Assembly (NCBI GenBank): GCA_949299755.1
Contig: CASGBA010000006.1
Span: forward strand, 186,001-250,000
Direction of reading: 5' to 3'
Source: an uncultured Treponema sp.
GTDB lineage: Bacteria; Spirochaetota; Spirochaetia; Treponematales; Treponemataceae
DNA length: 64,000 bases
Made by a program: the position numbers and the translations under genes. Positions 1-8,403 of the stretch are shown here, one piece after another. The notes below the pieces were generated by a model. The model did not search any database. It was not told the DNA's origin and was given only the letters and a program-made list of their open reading frames with translations. Numbering within the stretch: the first letter of the stretch is position 1; every line of letters begins with the position of its first letter.

Positions 1-1
1 C

Positions 2-724
2 GATGTACTGAGAATGCCGTCCATGGAAAATGAGGAAAAACCGTGGCATTTCTCCATTATCCCCAATACAGAAAAAGTTTCCGAGCTTGTACCCGAAGTA
101 CCCGAAAACGCATCTGCGATTATCATATCTGCACAGGAAAACAGTCCTGACGGAAACAATCCTGATTTTACCGCAGGCATCGCGGCTGCGGAAATGAAAA
201 AATCCGCCGTAAGGCTGGGGGTTACAATCTCCGTCAAAACAGCTCCGGCAGGAAACATGAACGCATCCCAAAGGGAAGCCTTCGGAATACCGGCCGGTTA
301 CAAAGCTTCAGCAATTGTCCTTGTTACAGACAACCCGGGATTCCCCGGCAGGCATCCCCGTGGTCCGGAACCTGACCCGAGGGGTCCGGGAGCGGCTCCT
401 GCCCCTGATCCCAGAAGGCCCGCACCGGATGCACACCACAGGCCTGCTCCGGCTCCCGATCCCAGAAGCCCTGCCCCGGATGCACGCAGGCCAGGTCCGG
501 CTCCAAGAGGTCCTGAAGCCCCTGCCCCGGCTCCCGATCCCAGAAAACCTGCTCCGGATGCACGCAGGCCGGCTCCCGACCCAAGAGGTCCTGAAGCCCC
601 TGCCCCAATACCGGGAGAGCCCGCTCCGGCACCGCGCGGACAAAGACCCGCCCCTGAGAGGATGGAGGCTTTCCGCGAAAGGATAAATGAGGAAATCGGC
701 GGATATATTACCGTAGTTGAATAA
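2..724 (+). CDS. Nitroreductase-like protein with Pro-rich tail, 5' end outside window
   Basis: The frame is open back to base 2, so the true start probably lies upstream. The first ~105 visible residues look like the second half of a nitroreductase domain: a PWHFSIIPN segment, an alpha-helical AAAEMKKSAVRLGV stretch, and a GIPAGYKASAIVLV strand near the end, as in FMN-dependent nitroreductases. After this comes a ~100-residue low-complexity tail of PDPR, PAPDARRP and PRGPEAPAP units, then a short charged C-terminus. The flavin-binding Arg/Ser motif would be upstream and cannot be checked. A strong terminator follows. The family call is inference from partial sequence. Confidence 0.45.
   Translation, partial: DVLRMPSMENEEKPWHFSIIPNTEKVSELVPEVPENASAIIISAQENSPDGNNPDFTAGIAAAEMKKSAVRLGVTISVKTAPAGNMNASQREAFGIPAGYKASAIVLVTDNPGFPGRHPRGPEPDPRGPGAAPAPDPRRPAPDAHHRPAPAPDPRSPAPDARRPGPAPRGPEAPAPAPDPRKPAPDARRPAPDPRGPEAPAPIPGEPAPAPRGQRPAPERMEAFRERINEEIGGYITVVE
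344..655 (+). repeat. Pro/Arg/Ala-rich tandem repeat tail
   Basis: Degenerate in-frame repeats encode PDPR(R/S/K)PAPDA(R/H)RP and PRGPEAPAP units. A 26-nt segment at 503-528 recurs exactly at 581-606, so one period is 78 nt (26 codons). The near-identity at DNA level suggests recent duplication and possible length variation between strains. Confidence 0.8.
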
Positions 725-753
725 CTTCAAACTGTAATATAAAATGCCCGCCC

Positions 754-792
754 AAAGCTTCCCCGGCCAGCTTGCCAGGGAAGCTTTTTTTA
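754..792 (+). terminator. Intrinsic terminator
   Basis: Stem AAGCTTCCC (755-763) pairs with GGGAAGCTT (778-786), followed directly by a run of T. It ends the nitroreductase-like gene and separates it from tpiA. Confidence 0.85.
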
Positions 793-840
793 CCGGCGGC
801 AAAACCTCCGGCCCTTCCTTTACAGTGTGGTTCTTTGCAA

Positions 841-869
841 TTGAATGAAGCGTATTTTTTTGTTATTAT
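841..869 (+). promoter_or_regulatory. tpiA sigma70-type promoter
   Basis: TTGAAT (841-846), 17-bp spacer, TATTAT (864-869). The predicted start near 876 gives a ~50-nt leader that contains the tpiA ribosome-binding site. Confidence 0.7.
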
Positions 870-925
870 GGTTTTGCGTGCTGTAAAAACATCCGCCGCA
901 ATTCTATTATGACAGGAGAAAAAAA

Positions 926-1675
926 ATGAGACAGTATTTTATCGCAGGAAACTGGAAAATGCACAAAACTGTTCCGGAGGCGCAGGCTCTTGCCCAGGAA
1001 CTGGTTAAGAATCTCAAAGACGGCCCGAACAAATACATGATTGCCCCGTCCTTCACCTCCCTGGACGCAGTTTCAAAAATCGTGAAAGGAACCAATATAT
1101 TGCTGGGTGCCCAGAACATGAGCACGGACGAACAGGGAGCCCACACAGGTGAAGTTTCCGTCCTCCAGCTCAAAGATCTTGGGGTACAGGTTGTTATCCT
1201 CGGACATTCCGAACGCCGCCATATCTATAAAGAAGACGACGCTATGATAAACAAAAAAGTGAAACTTGCCCTGGCTCACGGTCTTGAGGTTATCCTTTGC
1301 ATCGGGGAACTCCTTGAAGAAAGGGAAGCCGGCAAGGCTGAAGCTGTGTGTGAAGAACAAACCCGCAAAGGTCTTGAAGGCGTTTCCGCCGAGCAACTTA
1401 AAAAGGTGACAATCGCCTATGAACCTGTATGGGCCATCGGGACAGGAAAGGTCGCCACACCGGAAGATGCGGAAGCCATCCACGCCTATGTCCGCAAAAT
1501 CATTGCCGATATGTACGGAAAAGATGCCGCGGACAAAATCATCATCCAATACGGCGGTTCCATGAAAGCAGAAAACTGCGAAGGCCTTCTTGCCAAACCG
1601 GACATTGACGGGGGCTTAATCGGCGGCGCAGCCCTTAAAGCTGAAACATTCACACCCATCGCCCTCTGCAAATAA
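926..1675 (+). CDS. tpiA: Triosephosphate isomerase
   Basis: Interconverts dihydroxyacetone phosphate and glyceraldehyde-3-phosphate in glycolysis. The 249 residues match the usual ~250. Visible signatures are NWKM near the N-terminus (substrate Asn/Lys), LGHSERR (catalytic His), the YEPVWAIGTG loop with catalytic Glu, and the C-terminal YGGS phosphate-binding segment. The start follows an AGGAGA ribosome-binding site. It is a single-gene unit with its own promoter (841-869), isolated upstream by a terminator. Confidence 0.98.
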   Translation: MRQYFIAGNWKMHKTVPEAQALAQELVKNLKDGPNKYMIAPSFTSLDAVSKIVKGTNILLGAQNMSTDEQGAHTGEVSVLQLKDLGVQVVILGHSERRHIYKEDDAMINKKVKLALAHGLEVILCIGELLEEREAGKAEAVCEEQTRKGLEGVSAEQLKKVTIAYEPVWAIGTGKVATPEDAEAIHAYVRKIIADMYGKDAADKIIIQYGGSMKAENCEGLLAKPDIDGGLIGGAALKAETFTPIALCK

Positions 1676-1689
1676 CCTTTAATAACTGT

Positions 1690-1720
1690 GCGGGGATTAT
1701 TCCGGAAGGAGAATCCCCGC
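1690..1720. other. Hairpin between convergent tpiA and ttcA-like genes
   Basis: GCGGGGATT (1690-1698) pairs with AATCCCCGC (1712-1720). Neither side has a U-tract, so it is a weak terminator at best. It is the only structure in the convergent gap. Confidence 0.4.
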
Positions 1721-1757
1721 CGTCCCTTTCCACCGCTCTTACCTGTTTCCCCGGAAT

Positions 1758-2507
1758 TCAGGGCAAGTATTCTTTTTTTACATTTCTAAGGGATTCAAAG
1801 AGCATCAGCTTTTTCCGATAACTCCCTTCGGTCAACGCTTCAAGTTTTTTCCGCGCTTCTTTCCGGTAGGAATTATCCTGATAAGCACAGGTACATACAG
1901 AAGAACTATACCCCCTGGCCTTTGTATGCCGGACAATCATTTCCGTATCAGAAAAACACAGCGGACGGATAATACGGACAGGATACTTGTCATAACGCAA
2001 AACCGGCGGCATGGTGGAAAGCTCACCCTTGCCCAAAGCATTCATTAAAAAAGTTTCAAGGATATCGTCCAGGTGGTGTCCCAGGGCTATTTTATTGAAG
2101 CCGCCTTTTATGGCGAAATTATTAAGCTCTGTACGCCTCTGGGTGGAACACCACCAGCAGCTCATTTTTTTGCCGGGCTTTAATCTGTCAAGAACAGGAA
2201 CGTTAATTATATGAAGGGGTATTTTCCAAACTGAAAACAATTCTTCAATTTGGCTGAAACTGTTCGAGTCCCCGGATTCCCCGGAAATACCGGGAACAAC
2301 CTGGGACTCAAACTCTGTCCGCACATGAAGAGCTTCCAATCTGAATACAGGTCCGGAAGGCCTTTTCAGCAGGGAAGATAAATATTCCGCCAATGCGGTG
2401 GAATCCTTTCCACCGGAAGCCCCTATAAGAACGGAATCACCGTCTTTCAACATGGCATATTCCGAAACAGCCCGGTCTAAAGCCCGGTACAGGGGAGGGT
2501 TTGCCAT
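1758..2507 (-). CDS. ttcA: TtcA-like tRNA 2-thiocytidine synthetase
   Basis: PP-loop ATPase of the TtcA/TilS superfamily. The adenylating loop SGGKDST lies at residues 31-37. CWWC (residues 117-120) and a further CTC (205-207) match the three-cysteine iron-sulfur pattern of TtcA, which thiolates cytidine 32 of some tRNAs. The GHHLDDILETFLMN segment is also typical. It lies 16 nt downstream of the exported-protein gene and is probably co-transcribed. A related PP-loop thiolase with another tRNA target cannot be excluded. Confidence 0.75.
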   Translation of the reverse strand: MANPPLYRALDRAVSEYAMLKDGDSVLIGASGGKDSTALAEYLSSLLKRPSGPVFRLEALHVRTEFESQVVPGISGESGDSNSFSQIEELFSVWKIPLHIINVPVLDRLKPGKKMSCWWCSTQRRTELNNFAIKGGFNKIALGHHLDDILETFLMNALGKGELSTMPPVLRYDKYPVRIIRPLCFSDTEMIVRHTKARGYSSSVCTCAYQDNSYRKEARKKLEALTEGSYRKKLMLFESLRNVKKEYLP

Positions 2508-2523
2508 ATGTTTTTATAAAAAA

Positions 2524-2934
2524 TCAGAAACCTGATTTTTCATATAAAATATAAAACCGTTTTAAAACCACAGAGCCGTCTTCCCGATAGGAAATAGAAT
2601 CTTCATCCGGATAAAGCCTGTATTTTAAATATCCTTTGGAGCGGGCAAAGGCTGAAACAGAATTTCTCACGGTAATCAAAGCATCACCTTCATTGAATGA
2701 ATAATTCGACACATAGGTGACCCGAAGAACACCGGTCAATTCATTGAAAGCCAAATCAACCTGGGCGTTATCCCGGGTTTCGGAATAAACGATAAATTGA
2801 TAAGGATCCGCAGACGATGAACCAGCCCCTCTGGTTGTCCCCAACCCGCCAGCAGAAGACTCCCCGCCTTCAGCCTGTGCGAAGATAAAGGCAGAACAAA
2901 TCAGAAGGAAAAACACAACTGCAAATTTTTTCAT
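2524..2934 (-). CDS. Small exported protein, unknown
   Basis: 136 residues starting MKKFAVVFFLLICSAFIFAQ, a clear signal peptide with likely cleavage after FAQA. The ATG at 2934 is chosen because GGAGGGG precedes it; an in-frame start 18 nt upstream would bury that site. The mature part has a Ser/Gly-rich linker followed by beta-rich sequence (DNAQVDLAFNELTGVLRVTYV). No family is recognised. Its promoter is at 2971-2999 and ttcA follows in the same direction. Confidence 0.75.
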   Translation of the reverse strand: MKKFAVVFFLLICSAFIFAQAEGGESSAGGLGTTRGAGSSSADPYQFIVYSETRDNAQVDLAFNELTGVLRVTYVSNYSFNEGDALITVRNSVSAFARSKGYLKYRLYPDEDSISYREDGSVVLKRFYILYEKSGF

Positions 2935-2970
2935 TGCACCCCTCCAAAACAATCAGTATTACGCTGTTTA

Positions 2971-2999
2971 ATTGTAGACCAACATTGCACAAGTTACAA
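2971..2999 (-). promoter_or_regulatory. Promoter for the exported protein-ttcA unit
   Basis: Read on the minus strand: TTGTAA (2994-2999), 17-bp spacer, TACAAT (2971-2976). The predicted leader of ~30 nt contains GGAGGGG. Confidence 0.65.
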
Positions 3000-3044
3000 T
3001 CCCTGAAAGCTTTTTTTATCAATAAACAAGCACGGACGAGTTTC

Positions 3045-3073
3045 TTGACGAAAGAAACAAAATACTATACACT
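3045..3073 (+). promoter_or_regulatory. RRM-gene promoter
   Basis: TTGACG (3045-3050), 17-bp spacer, TACACT (3068-3073). The start near 3080 would leave a ~190-nt untranslated leader. Confidence 0.55.
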
Positions 3074-3268
3074 GATTCCGTCATGCGGAATTTTCTTTTA
3101 TTTTATAATGTCTGCCCTGGTTTACCGTTTTTTATTGCTGCTTTGCGCTAGGCGGAACGCCTTCACCTCGGTTCCATTCTGTAAATATATGGAAAATAAC
3201 ATTCGTACTGATCCCGTGCCTGAGCGCGGAAACTATTTTTCACCGGGGCAAAACCGGAAAGGACTATT

Positions 3269-3577
3269 ATGCCTTCAAAAATTTATGTTGGAAATTTGAG
3301 TTATTCCACAACAGACGAAACCTTAAAAAATACTTTCACAAACTATGGCGAGGTTGAGTCCGCTGTAATCATCAGGGACAGATACACACAACAGTCCAAG
3401 GGATTCGGTTTTGTGGAAATGTCTGACGAACAGGCAGCGGAAGCCGCTATCGGCGGTCTCAACAACCAGGAACTCGATGGACGCAGGCTGCGGGTAAACC
3501 ATGCCGAAAACAAACCCAGGGATCAAAAGCGCAGCTTTAATCATGACAGGCCTTCTTACGGCGGGGGAAACTACTGA
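3269..3577 (+). CDS. RRM-domain RNA-binding protein
   Basis: 102 residues with one RNA-recognition motif. RNP2 is KIYVGNLS at residues 4-11 and RNP1 is KGFGFVEM about 40 residues later, with the expected aromatic residues. A basic, Gly-rich tail (KPRDQKRSFNHDRPSYGGG) follows. In other bacteria such single-RRM proteins bind single-stranded RNA and are often cold-induced; that role is inference here. The ribosome-binding site is weak (AAAGGA), and the long leader suggests post-transcriptional control. Confidence 0.9.
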   Translation: MPSKIYVGNLSYSTTDETLKNTFTNYGEVESAVIIRDRYTQQSKGFGFVEMSDEQAAEAAIGGLNNQELDGRRLRVNHAENKPRDQKRSFNHDRPSYGGGNY

Positions 3578-3627
3578 GCCGTAAAAAAGGGCGGAAAATA
3601 AAACCCTTCTGAATTTTTTTTCCTAAA

Positions 3628-4551
3628 ATGAATATTTTCCCAGGCGGAAAAGAATCAGGTTTATTTGAAGCTTTCACCGCACCGGATGCAGACAGGCTTT
3701 CCTTTTTGGAACGGCTTTTAAAGGCTAACAGTGTTCCCTGTTCAGTAGTGAATTTGCGGGGACGGAGCCATATAATAGTGCGGTTTGGAAAAACCGCATA
3801 CAATCCGTTCTTCAAAATGAAAACCCTGATAGCACATTATGACAGGGACGGGGTGGGTCTGTCCCCCGGCGCCAATGACAACAGCGCGGCGTGTTTTATG
3901 CTGGTGGATCTGGCGGTAAAGTTGCTTCCGGTTAAAGACCACAATGTGCGGATTATTTTTTCCGGCGCGGAGGAAGCAGGACGGAACGGGGTCGCATCCC
4001 AGGGAGCTTTCACCCTGGGGCTCGGATTGCGTAAACTGAAGCTTACCGACAGCGATGTTTTTGTTTTCGACGCCTGCGGCCGGGGGGATACCCTGATAGT
4101 TTCCACTTCCGGTCTCTACACAGAAGGGAAAAAGCTTCCAGGAAATTTTATAAAAAAACGGGAGGAGCTTTTTCAAAGGGCCACAGATCTGGCAAAGAAA
4201 AACGGCAGCGGATGGCTGTCACTGCCCACACCTTACAGTGACAATGCAGGGCTAACGGCGGCGGGCATCCCCGCCCAACTTATAACTGTGCTTCCCCATT
4301 CGGAGGCGGAAAAACTTCTGGAAGCATTAAAAGACAGCAGGGCGCGGAACGGGGATATTTCCAGCATAGAGAGCCGCATTTTTGCATTCAACTCGGGGAA
4401 AAACAAGCAGCCGGAAACAGAGGATTTTATCCCCCTCACCTGGCAGGATATGCACGGCGTCAATGACAGCATTGAAAATCTCAGCCCTACCGCTTTTTCC
4501 CTGATGGAAACATTCTTAAGCAATCTGGCGAACCTAAAAACTCCCTGCTAA
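3628..4551 (+). CDS. M28-type zinc aminopeptidase-like protein
   Basis: 307 residues, probably cytoplasmic (no signal peptide). Expected M28 metal and catalytic features are present: HYDRDGVG (first His and Asp), GANDNSAA (bridging Asp), GAEEAG (catalytic Glu and metal Glu), VFDACGRGD, and a late His in DMHGVNDS. This is the order for co-catalytic two-zinc exopeptidases. No clear ribosome-binding site precedes the ATG, so the start is uncertain. The substrate is unknown. It is convergent with argS. Confidence 0.75.
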   Translation: MNIFPGGKESGLFEAFTAPDADRLSFLERLLKANSVPCSVVNLRGRSHIIVRFGKTAYNPFFKMKTLIAHYDRDGVGLSPGANDNSAACFMLVDLAVKLLPVKDHNVRIIFSGAEEAGRNGVASQGAFTLGLGLRKLKLTDSDVFVFDACGRGDTLIVSTSGLYTEGKKLPGNFIKKREELFQRATDLAKKNGSGWLSLPTPYSDNAGLTAAGIPAQLITVLPHSEAEKLLEALKDSRARNGDISSIESRIFAFNSGKNKQPETEDFIPLTWQDMHGVNDSIENLSPTAFSLMETFLSNLANLKTPC

Positions 4552-4564
4552 GTAAATTAAAATT

Positions 4565-6367
4565 TCACATTTCAGTTAAAAAAGGAACAAGCACGAGGTT
4601 TCCCGCACTTTTCAGTACAATCGAAACAGCCTTTGCCAACTCCAGTCTTGTACGGGACAGGGAGGCAGACTCCTTTCCGGAATTTCCCTCCGCATCAAAG
4701 ATCGGGCAGTCATGGTAAAACCTGCTGAAACATTTGGAAACATTGTACAGAAAAGCGGTTACTATGCTGGGATCCCTGTTTTCCGCCGCCCGGGAAACCA
4801 CATCCGGATAAGAAGACAGGGTTTTCAAAAGCTCCCATTCAGCGGGATCCGTCAAAAGCTCAGGGACAACAGGGGCATCCCTGAAAGAAGCGGCTTTGGA
4901 GTCTTCCACGAATCTCCGCAATATGGAGGAAATGCGGGCGCCCATATACTGCAAATACGGCCCGGTATTTCCGTTGAAGGAAAGGGATTCCTTGGGATTG
5001 AACAGCATATCCTTTGTGGGGCTGGTCTGGAGCAGATAATAATGAAGGGCGCCCAGGGCAACCTTCTCAGCCACATCCTTCGCATCGGAAAGGGTTTCCG
5101 TCCTTTCTTTTTCCCTTATCTCCGCCAGGGCATCGTCCCGGAGTGTGTTTATCAAATCGTCACCATCGACAACGGTGCCTTCACGGCTTTTCATTTTGCC
5201 TTCAGGCAAATTAACCATGCCGTAAGAAAGATGGTAAAGCTGGTCCGCCCAGTCAAAGCCGAGCAGCTTCAATATGTAAAACAACACCTTGAAGTGGTAC
5301 TGCTGTTCGCTTCCAACAACATAAATCATGACGTCAAAGGACCAGTCGTTGTGACGGGAAATGGCGGTTCCTATGTCCTGGGTGATATAAACGGAGGTTC
5401 CGTCGCTGCGGAGCAGCACCTTTCTTTCAGCTTTTAAATCCATGTTCAGAGGCGAAAGATCCACGCAGAGGGAACCGTCCTCAGCTTTGAAAAAAATGCC
5501 CTTTTCAAGACCGGAAAGAACCTCATCCTTTCCTTTAAGGTAAGTTTCACTTTCAAAATAAATTTTATCGAATGAAATCCCGGTTCTTTTGTAGGTTTGC
5601 ATCAGTCCTTCCAACGCCCAGCCATTCATGGTTTTCCAAAGGGCAAGGGTTTCCGGGTCCCCGGCTTCCCAAAGGCGGAGAAGCTCTTTCGCCTCTTCAT
5701 CGGCTTTTTCGGGATTCTCTTTGCTGTAATCATTGAATTTAACATAGCAATCCCCAACAAAGCGGTCGGGTTTTACGGAGAAATCGGAAGGTTGCTTGCC
5801 GTTAAAAAATTTTTTGTAGGCAAGCATGGATTTGCAAATATGCACCCCGCGGTCATTGATGATATTCACCTTGTACACATCGGCACCGCAGAATTTAAGG
5901 ATGCGGGAAATACTTTCGCCCAAAGCATCATTCCGCAAATGACCCAGGTGCAGCGGTTTGTTTGTATTCGGGCTGGAGAACTCCACCATAAATCGTTTCC
6001 CGTCCAAAACACCGGGTTTGCCGTAATCCTCTCCAAGGGAAATTATCTCCGTGAGAACCTTGGAGGCCACATCCTTTTTCGGAAGAAAAATATTCACATA
6101 GGGTCCGGCGGCTTTGACAGAAGCGTCTGGGAAGGAGGCGGAAAGAAGGGAAGCGCATTTTTCAGCGATTTGAGCCGGAGATTTTCTGAGAATCTTTGCG
6201 AAAGGAAACATGGGGAAACCCAAATCTCCCATGGCCGGATCGGGCGGAATTTCCGCCACCACAATATTTTCAATACCATCGCATGACGCGGAAGGATCCG
6301 CCTCCTTTAAAATTCCCTTAAGGGCAGAGGCCACATATTCCCGCCACAAATCCTTTGAGCTGTCCAT
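4565..6367 (-). CDS. argS: Arginyl-tRNA synthetase
   Basis: Class I synthetase charging tRNA-Arg. SSPNTNKPLHLGHLRND carries the HIGH motif (as HLGH) near residue 145, with YITQDIGTA and the SYGMVNLPEGKMKSREG region in place of canonical KMSKS, as usual for ArgS. The C-terminal DALR-type domain ends VLVPFLTEM. I place the start at ATG 6367, with AGGA upstream and a spacing of about 7, rather than the TTG 24 nt further out; this gives 600 residues. The promoter overlaps that of divergent serS. Confidence 0.97.
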   Translation of the reverse strand: MDSSKDLWREYVASALKGILKEADPSASCDGIENIVVAEIPPDPAMGDLGFPMFPFAKILRKSPAQIAEKCASLLSASFPDASVKAAGPYVNIFLPKKDVASKVLTEIISLGEDYGKPGVLDGKRFMVEFSSPNTNKPLHLGHLRNDALGESISRILKFCGADVYKVNIINDRGVHICKSMLAYKKFFNGKQPSDFSVKPDRFVGDCYVKFNDYSKENPEKADEEAKELLRLWEAGDPETLALWKTMNGWALEGLMQTYKRTGISFDKIYFESETYLKGKDEVLSGLEKGIFFKAEDGSLCVDLSPLNMDLKAERKVLLRSDGTSVYITQDIGTAISRHNDWSFDVMIYVVGSEQQYHFKVLFYILKLLGFDWADQLYHLSYGMVNLPEGKMKSREGTVVDGDDLINTLRDDALAEIREKERTETLSDAKDVAEKVALGALHYYLLQTSPTKDMLFNPKESLSFNGNTGPYLQYMGARISSILRRFVEDSKAASFRDAPVVPELLTDPAEWELLKTLSSYPDVVSRAAENRDPSIVTAFLYNVSKCFSRFYHDCPIFDAEGNSGKESASLSRTRLELAKAVSIVLKSAGNLVLVPFLTEM

Positions 6368-6404
6368 TTTTCCGTCCTGATTTTGTTTCAATTACTGTAC
6401 CATA

Positions 6405-6433
6405 AGAATATACAAAAGGCATTACATTGACAA
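6405..6433 (-). promoter_or_regulatory. argS promoter
   Basis: Minus strand: TTGTCA (6428-6433), 17-bp spacer, TATTCT (6405-6410). Its -35 occupies the same bases as the serS -35 on the other strand. Confidence 0.7.
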
Positions 6434-6456
6434 GGCATTTTCACGTGTGGTATCTT
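6427..6456 (+). promoter_or_regulatory. serS promoter, predicted leaderless
   Basis: TTGACA (6427-6432), 18-bp spacer, TATCTT (6451-6456), then 6 nt to the ATG at 6463. The predicted transcription start falls on the start codon. Confidence 0.7.
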
Positions 6457-6462
6457 TTCATC

Positions 6463-7740
6463 ATGCTCGATTATAAATTTATCAAAGAAAATCTTGAAGC
6501 CGTGAAAACGAATATATCTGCAAGGAACATGAAAGCCGACGCAGACCTAGTTGTTTCTCTTTTTGATGAAAGAACCGCACTTACAACGTCCCTCCAAAGC
6601 CTTCAGACTAAAAGGAATGAAAACGCAAAAGCGATGAAAGGGAAGCTTTCCCAGGAGGAACGGGAAAAGCTGATTGCTGAAGGAAAACACATAAAAGACG
6701 AAATTTCCGCCGCCGAATTGAAGCTGAAAGAAGCGGAGGAAAAACTCGAAGCAGAGGGACGCAAAATCCCGAACATGGCACATCCTGATGCGCCGGTCGG
6801 AAAGGAAGACAAGGACAACCTGGAAGTAAAACGTTCCGGAGAGCCCACCGTCTTCTCTTTCACACCGAAAGACCATGTGCAGCTCGGACAGGAGCTGGAT
6901 ATAATCGACTTTGACGAGGCGACAAAGGTTTCCGGGCAGAAATTTTATTACCTGAAAAATGAGGCTGTTTTTCTTGAGCAGGCCCTTGTCCTGTACGGAT
7001 TGAATATTTTAAGGAAACACGGATTCACCCCGTTCATAACACCTGACGTAGCCAAGGAAGAGGTTTTATACGGAATCGGATTCAACCCCAGGGGAAACGA
7101 ATCCAATGTTTACAACCTGGAGGGGGAAGGAACTTGTCTTGTGGCTACAGCTGAAATAACTCTAGGCGGATACCACAAGGATGAAATACTCAGCAAAGAA
7201 AGGCTCCCTTTGAAATACTGCGGACTTTCCCACTGTTTCCGCCGGGAAGCCGGGGCCGCCGGCCAGTTCTCCAAAGGATTGTACCGGGTTCATCAATTCA
7301 CGAAGCTTGAAATGTTCGTTTACTGTCTCCCGGAGGACTCAGGCGCCTTCCATGAGCAGCTGAGGCTTATCGAAGAGGAAATATTTTCCGGTCTGGGAAT
7401 CCCGTTCAGGGTTGTGGATACCTGTACAGGGGATTTGGGCGCACCAGCTTACCGTAAATGGGATTTGGAGGCGTGGATGCCCGGACGCAACGGCGGTGAA
7501 TGGGGGGAGATAACCTCCACGTCAAACTGTACCGATTTCCAGGCAAGAAGGCTGAATGTACGGTTCAAAGACAGCGACGGGAAAAACAAATACGTCCACA
7601 TGCTTAACGGAACAGCCATAGCCGTTTCCCGGGCCCTAGTGGCCATACTGGAAAATTACCAGAGGGAAGACGGTTCCATCGGGATACCCGGGGCACTGGT
7701 GCCCTTCTGCGGTTTTGACGAAATAAAACGTAAAAACTGA
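6463..7740 (+). CDS. serS: Seryl-tRNA synthetase
   Basis: Class II synthetase of 425 residues. It begins MLDYKFIKENLEAVK and has the long N-terminal coiled-coil arm (residues ~25-100) that reads tRNA-Ser. Motif 2 (FRREAGAAG then GLYRVHQF) and motif 3 (GTAIAVSRALVAILE then a Gly/Pro-rich end) are intact, as is the TAEI serine pocket. The ATG at 6463 fits the family N-terminus. There is no Shine-Dalgarno sequence, and the -10 box sits 6 nt upstream, so the mRNA is probably leaderless. Confidence 0.98.
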   Translation: MLDYKFIKENLEAVKTNISARNMKADADLVVSLFDERTALTTSLQSLQTKRNENAKAMKGKLSQEEREKLIAEGKHIKDEISAAELKLKEAEEKLEAEGRKIPNMAHPDAPVGKEDKDNLEVKRSGEPTVFSFTPKDHVQLGQELDIIDFDEATKVSGQKFYYLKNEAVFLEQALVLYGLNILRKHGFTPFITPDVAKEEVLYGIGFNPRGNESNVYNLEGEGTCLVATAEITLGGYHKDEILSKERLPLKYCGLSHCFRREAGAAGQFSKGLYRVHQFTKLEMFVYCLPEDSGAFHEQLRLIEEEIFSGLGIPFRVVDTCTGDLGAPAYRKWDLEAWMPGRNGGEWGEITSTSNCTDFQARRLNVRFKDSDGKNKYVHMLNGTAIAVSRALVAILENYQREDGSIGIPGALVPFCGFDEIKRKN

Positions 7741-7746
7741 TTTGCC

Positions 7747-7777
7747 ACGCCTGCCGGCTTGAATCCCCGTCAGGCGT
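7747..7777. terminator. Hairpin between convergent serS and HD gene
   Basis: ACGCCTG (7747-7753) pairs with CAGGCGT (7771-7777) and is followed by TTATT. The U-tract is short, so activity is uncertain. Confidence 0.45.
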
Positions 7778-7795
7778 TATTCAAGCGTTCAAGTA

Positions 7796-8380
7796 TCACT
7801 TTATTTCCGGGTTATTGTGTTTCTTTGACAGGAATCCGGAATCTTCCAGGTAACGCCTGCGGGAAATTATCAACTGTATCAGCTCCTGATACATATCGAA
7901 ATTAACATTCAAAGCCATGGGAAGGATGTAGTATTCGGTTTCATCGCAATACCTCTCGATAAAAGAAGGACTGGTCACAAAGCCAAGGCTTATCATATTG
8001 CTGATCCTGTCGGCGCACTTCAGTATTTTAGCCTTCTGGGAACCGTGCTCCGAAATCCGTTTAAGGAAAGAGGGTTTGTCCTCCCCTTCCCTGCGGGTTA
8101 CTTCCATAACCAGGTCGTAAACCTGTCCGGATTCGGAGTCAATCTGCAGCAGGTCATTGTGATTGAAATCGGGGATGTCTTCGATAACATCATGAACCAG
8201 GGAAGCTTTGAGCAAAACCCCGTCTATGTAACCGTAGTCTATGAGGATTCCCATGGTGTCAATCTGGTGACGGAACATATTCCCGCCGGAGTAACGCTGT
8301 TTGCCAATAAGAACTGTTGCCACCTGAATATACGGAGCAAGGTAAATTCCTTTTAAAACCAGCATATCCTGTTCATTCAT
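7796..8380 (-). CDS. SpoT-like small HD hydrolase
   Basis: 194 residues made almost entirely of an HD domain of the RelA/SpoT hydrolase type. His38, HD at 63-64, ED at 67-68 and Asp124 in KCADRISNM reproduce the spacing of Mn-dependent (p)ppGpp hydrolases (SpoT-HD, MESH1). There is no synthetase or regulatory domain. It lies 23 nt after valS with AAGGA before the ATG, so it is co-expressed with an aminoacyl-tRNA synthetase. A role as a small alarmone hydrolase is inferred; another nucleotide substrate is possible. Confidence 0.7.
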   Translation of the reverse strand: MNEQDMLVLKGIYLAPYIQVATVLIGKQRYSGGNMFRHQIDTMGILIDYGYIDGVLLKASLVHDVIEDIPDFNHNDLLQIDSESGQVYDLVMEVTRREGEDKPSFLKRISEHGSQKAKILKCADRISNMISLGFVTSPSFIERYCDETEYYILPMALNVNFDMYQELIQLIISRRRYLEDSGFLSKKHNNPEIK

Positions 8381-8403
8381 ACCGGCACTTCCTTTTCAAG
8401 AGT

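Larger units (their letters stand above)
2935..3268. other. Divergent intergenic region with long leader
   Basis: No convincing gene. It holds two back-to-back promoters, one for the exported protein (2971-2999) and one for the RRM protein (3045-3073), plus a ~190-nt predicted leader of the RRM gene. The leader has a small GC hairpin, AGGCG (3150-3154) with CGCCT (3158-3162). Confidence 0.6.

Noticed and set aside
308-802. Antisense Arg/Gly-rich frames opposite the Pro-rich tail
   Set aside because: They exist only because the GC-rich repeats lack stops in several frames; they have no ribosome-binding site and no domain.
2934-3299. 121-codon open frame in the RRM leader
   Set aside because: It starts with TTG without a ribosome-binding site, has no recognisable protein features and would overlap the RRM start in another frame.
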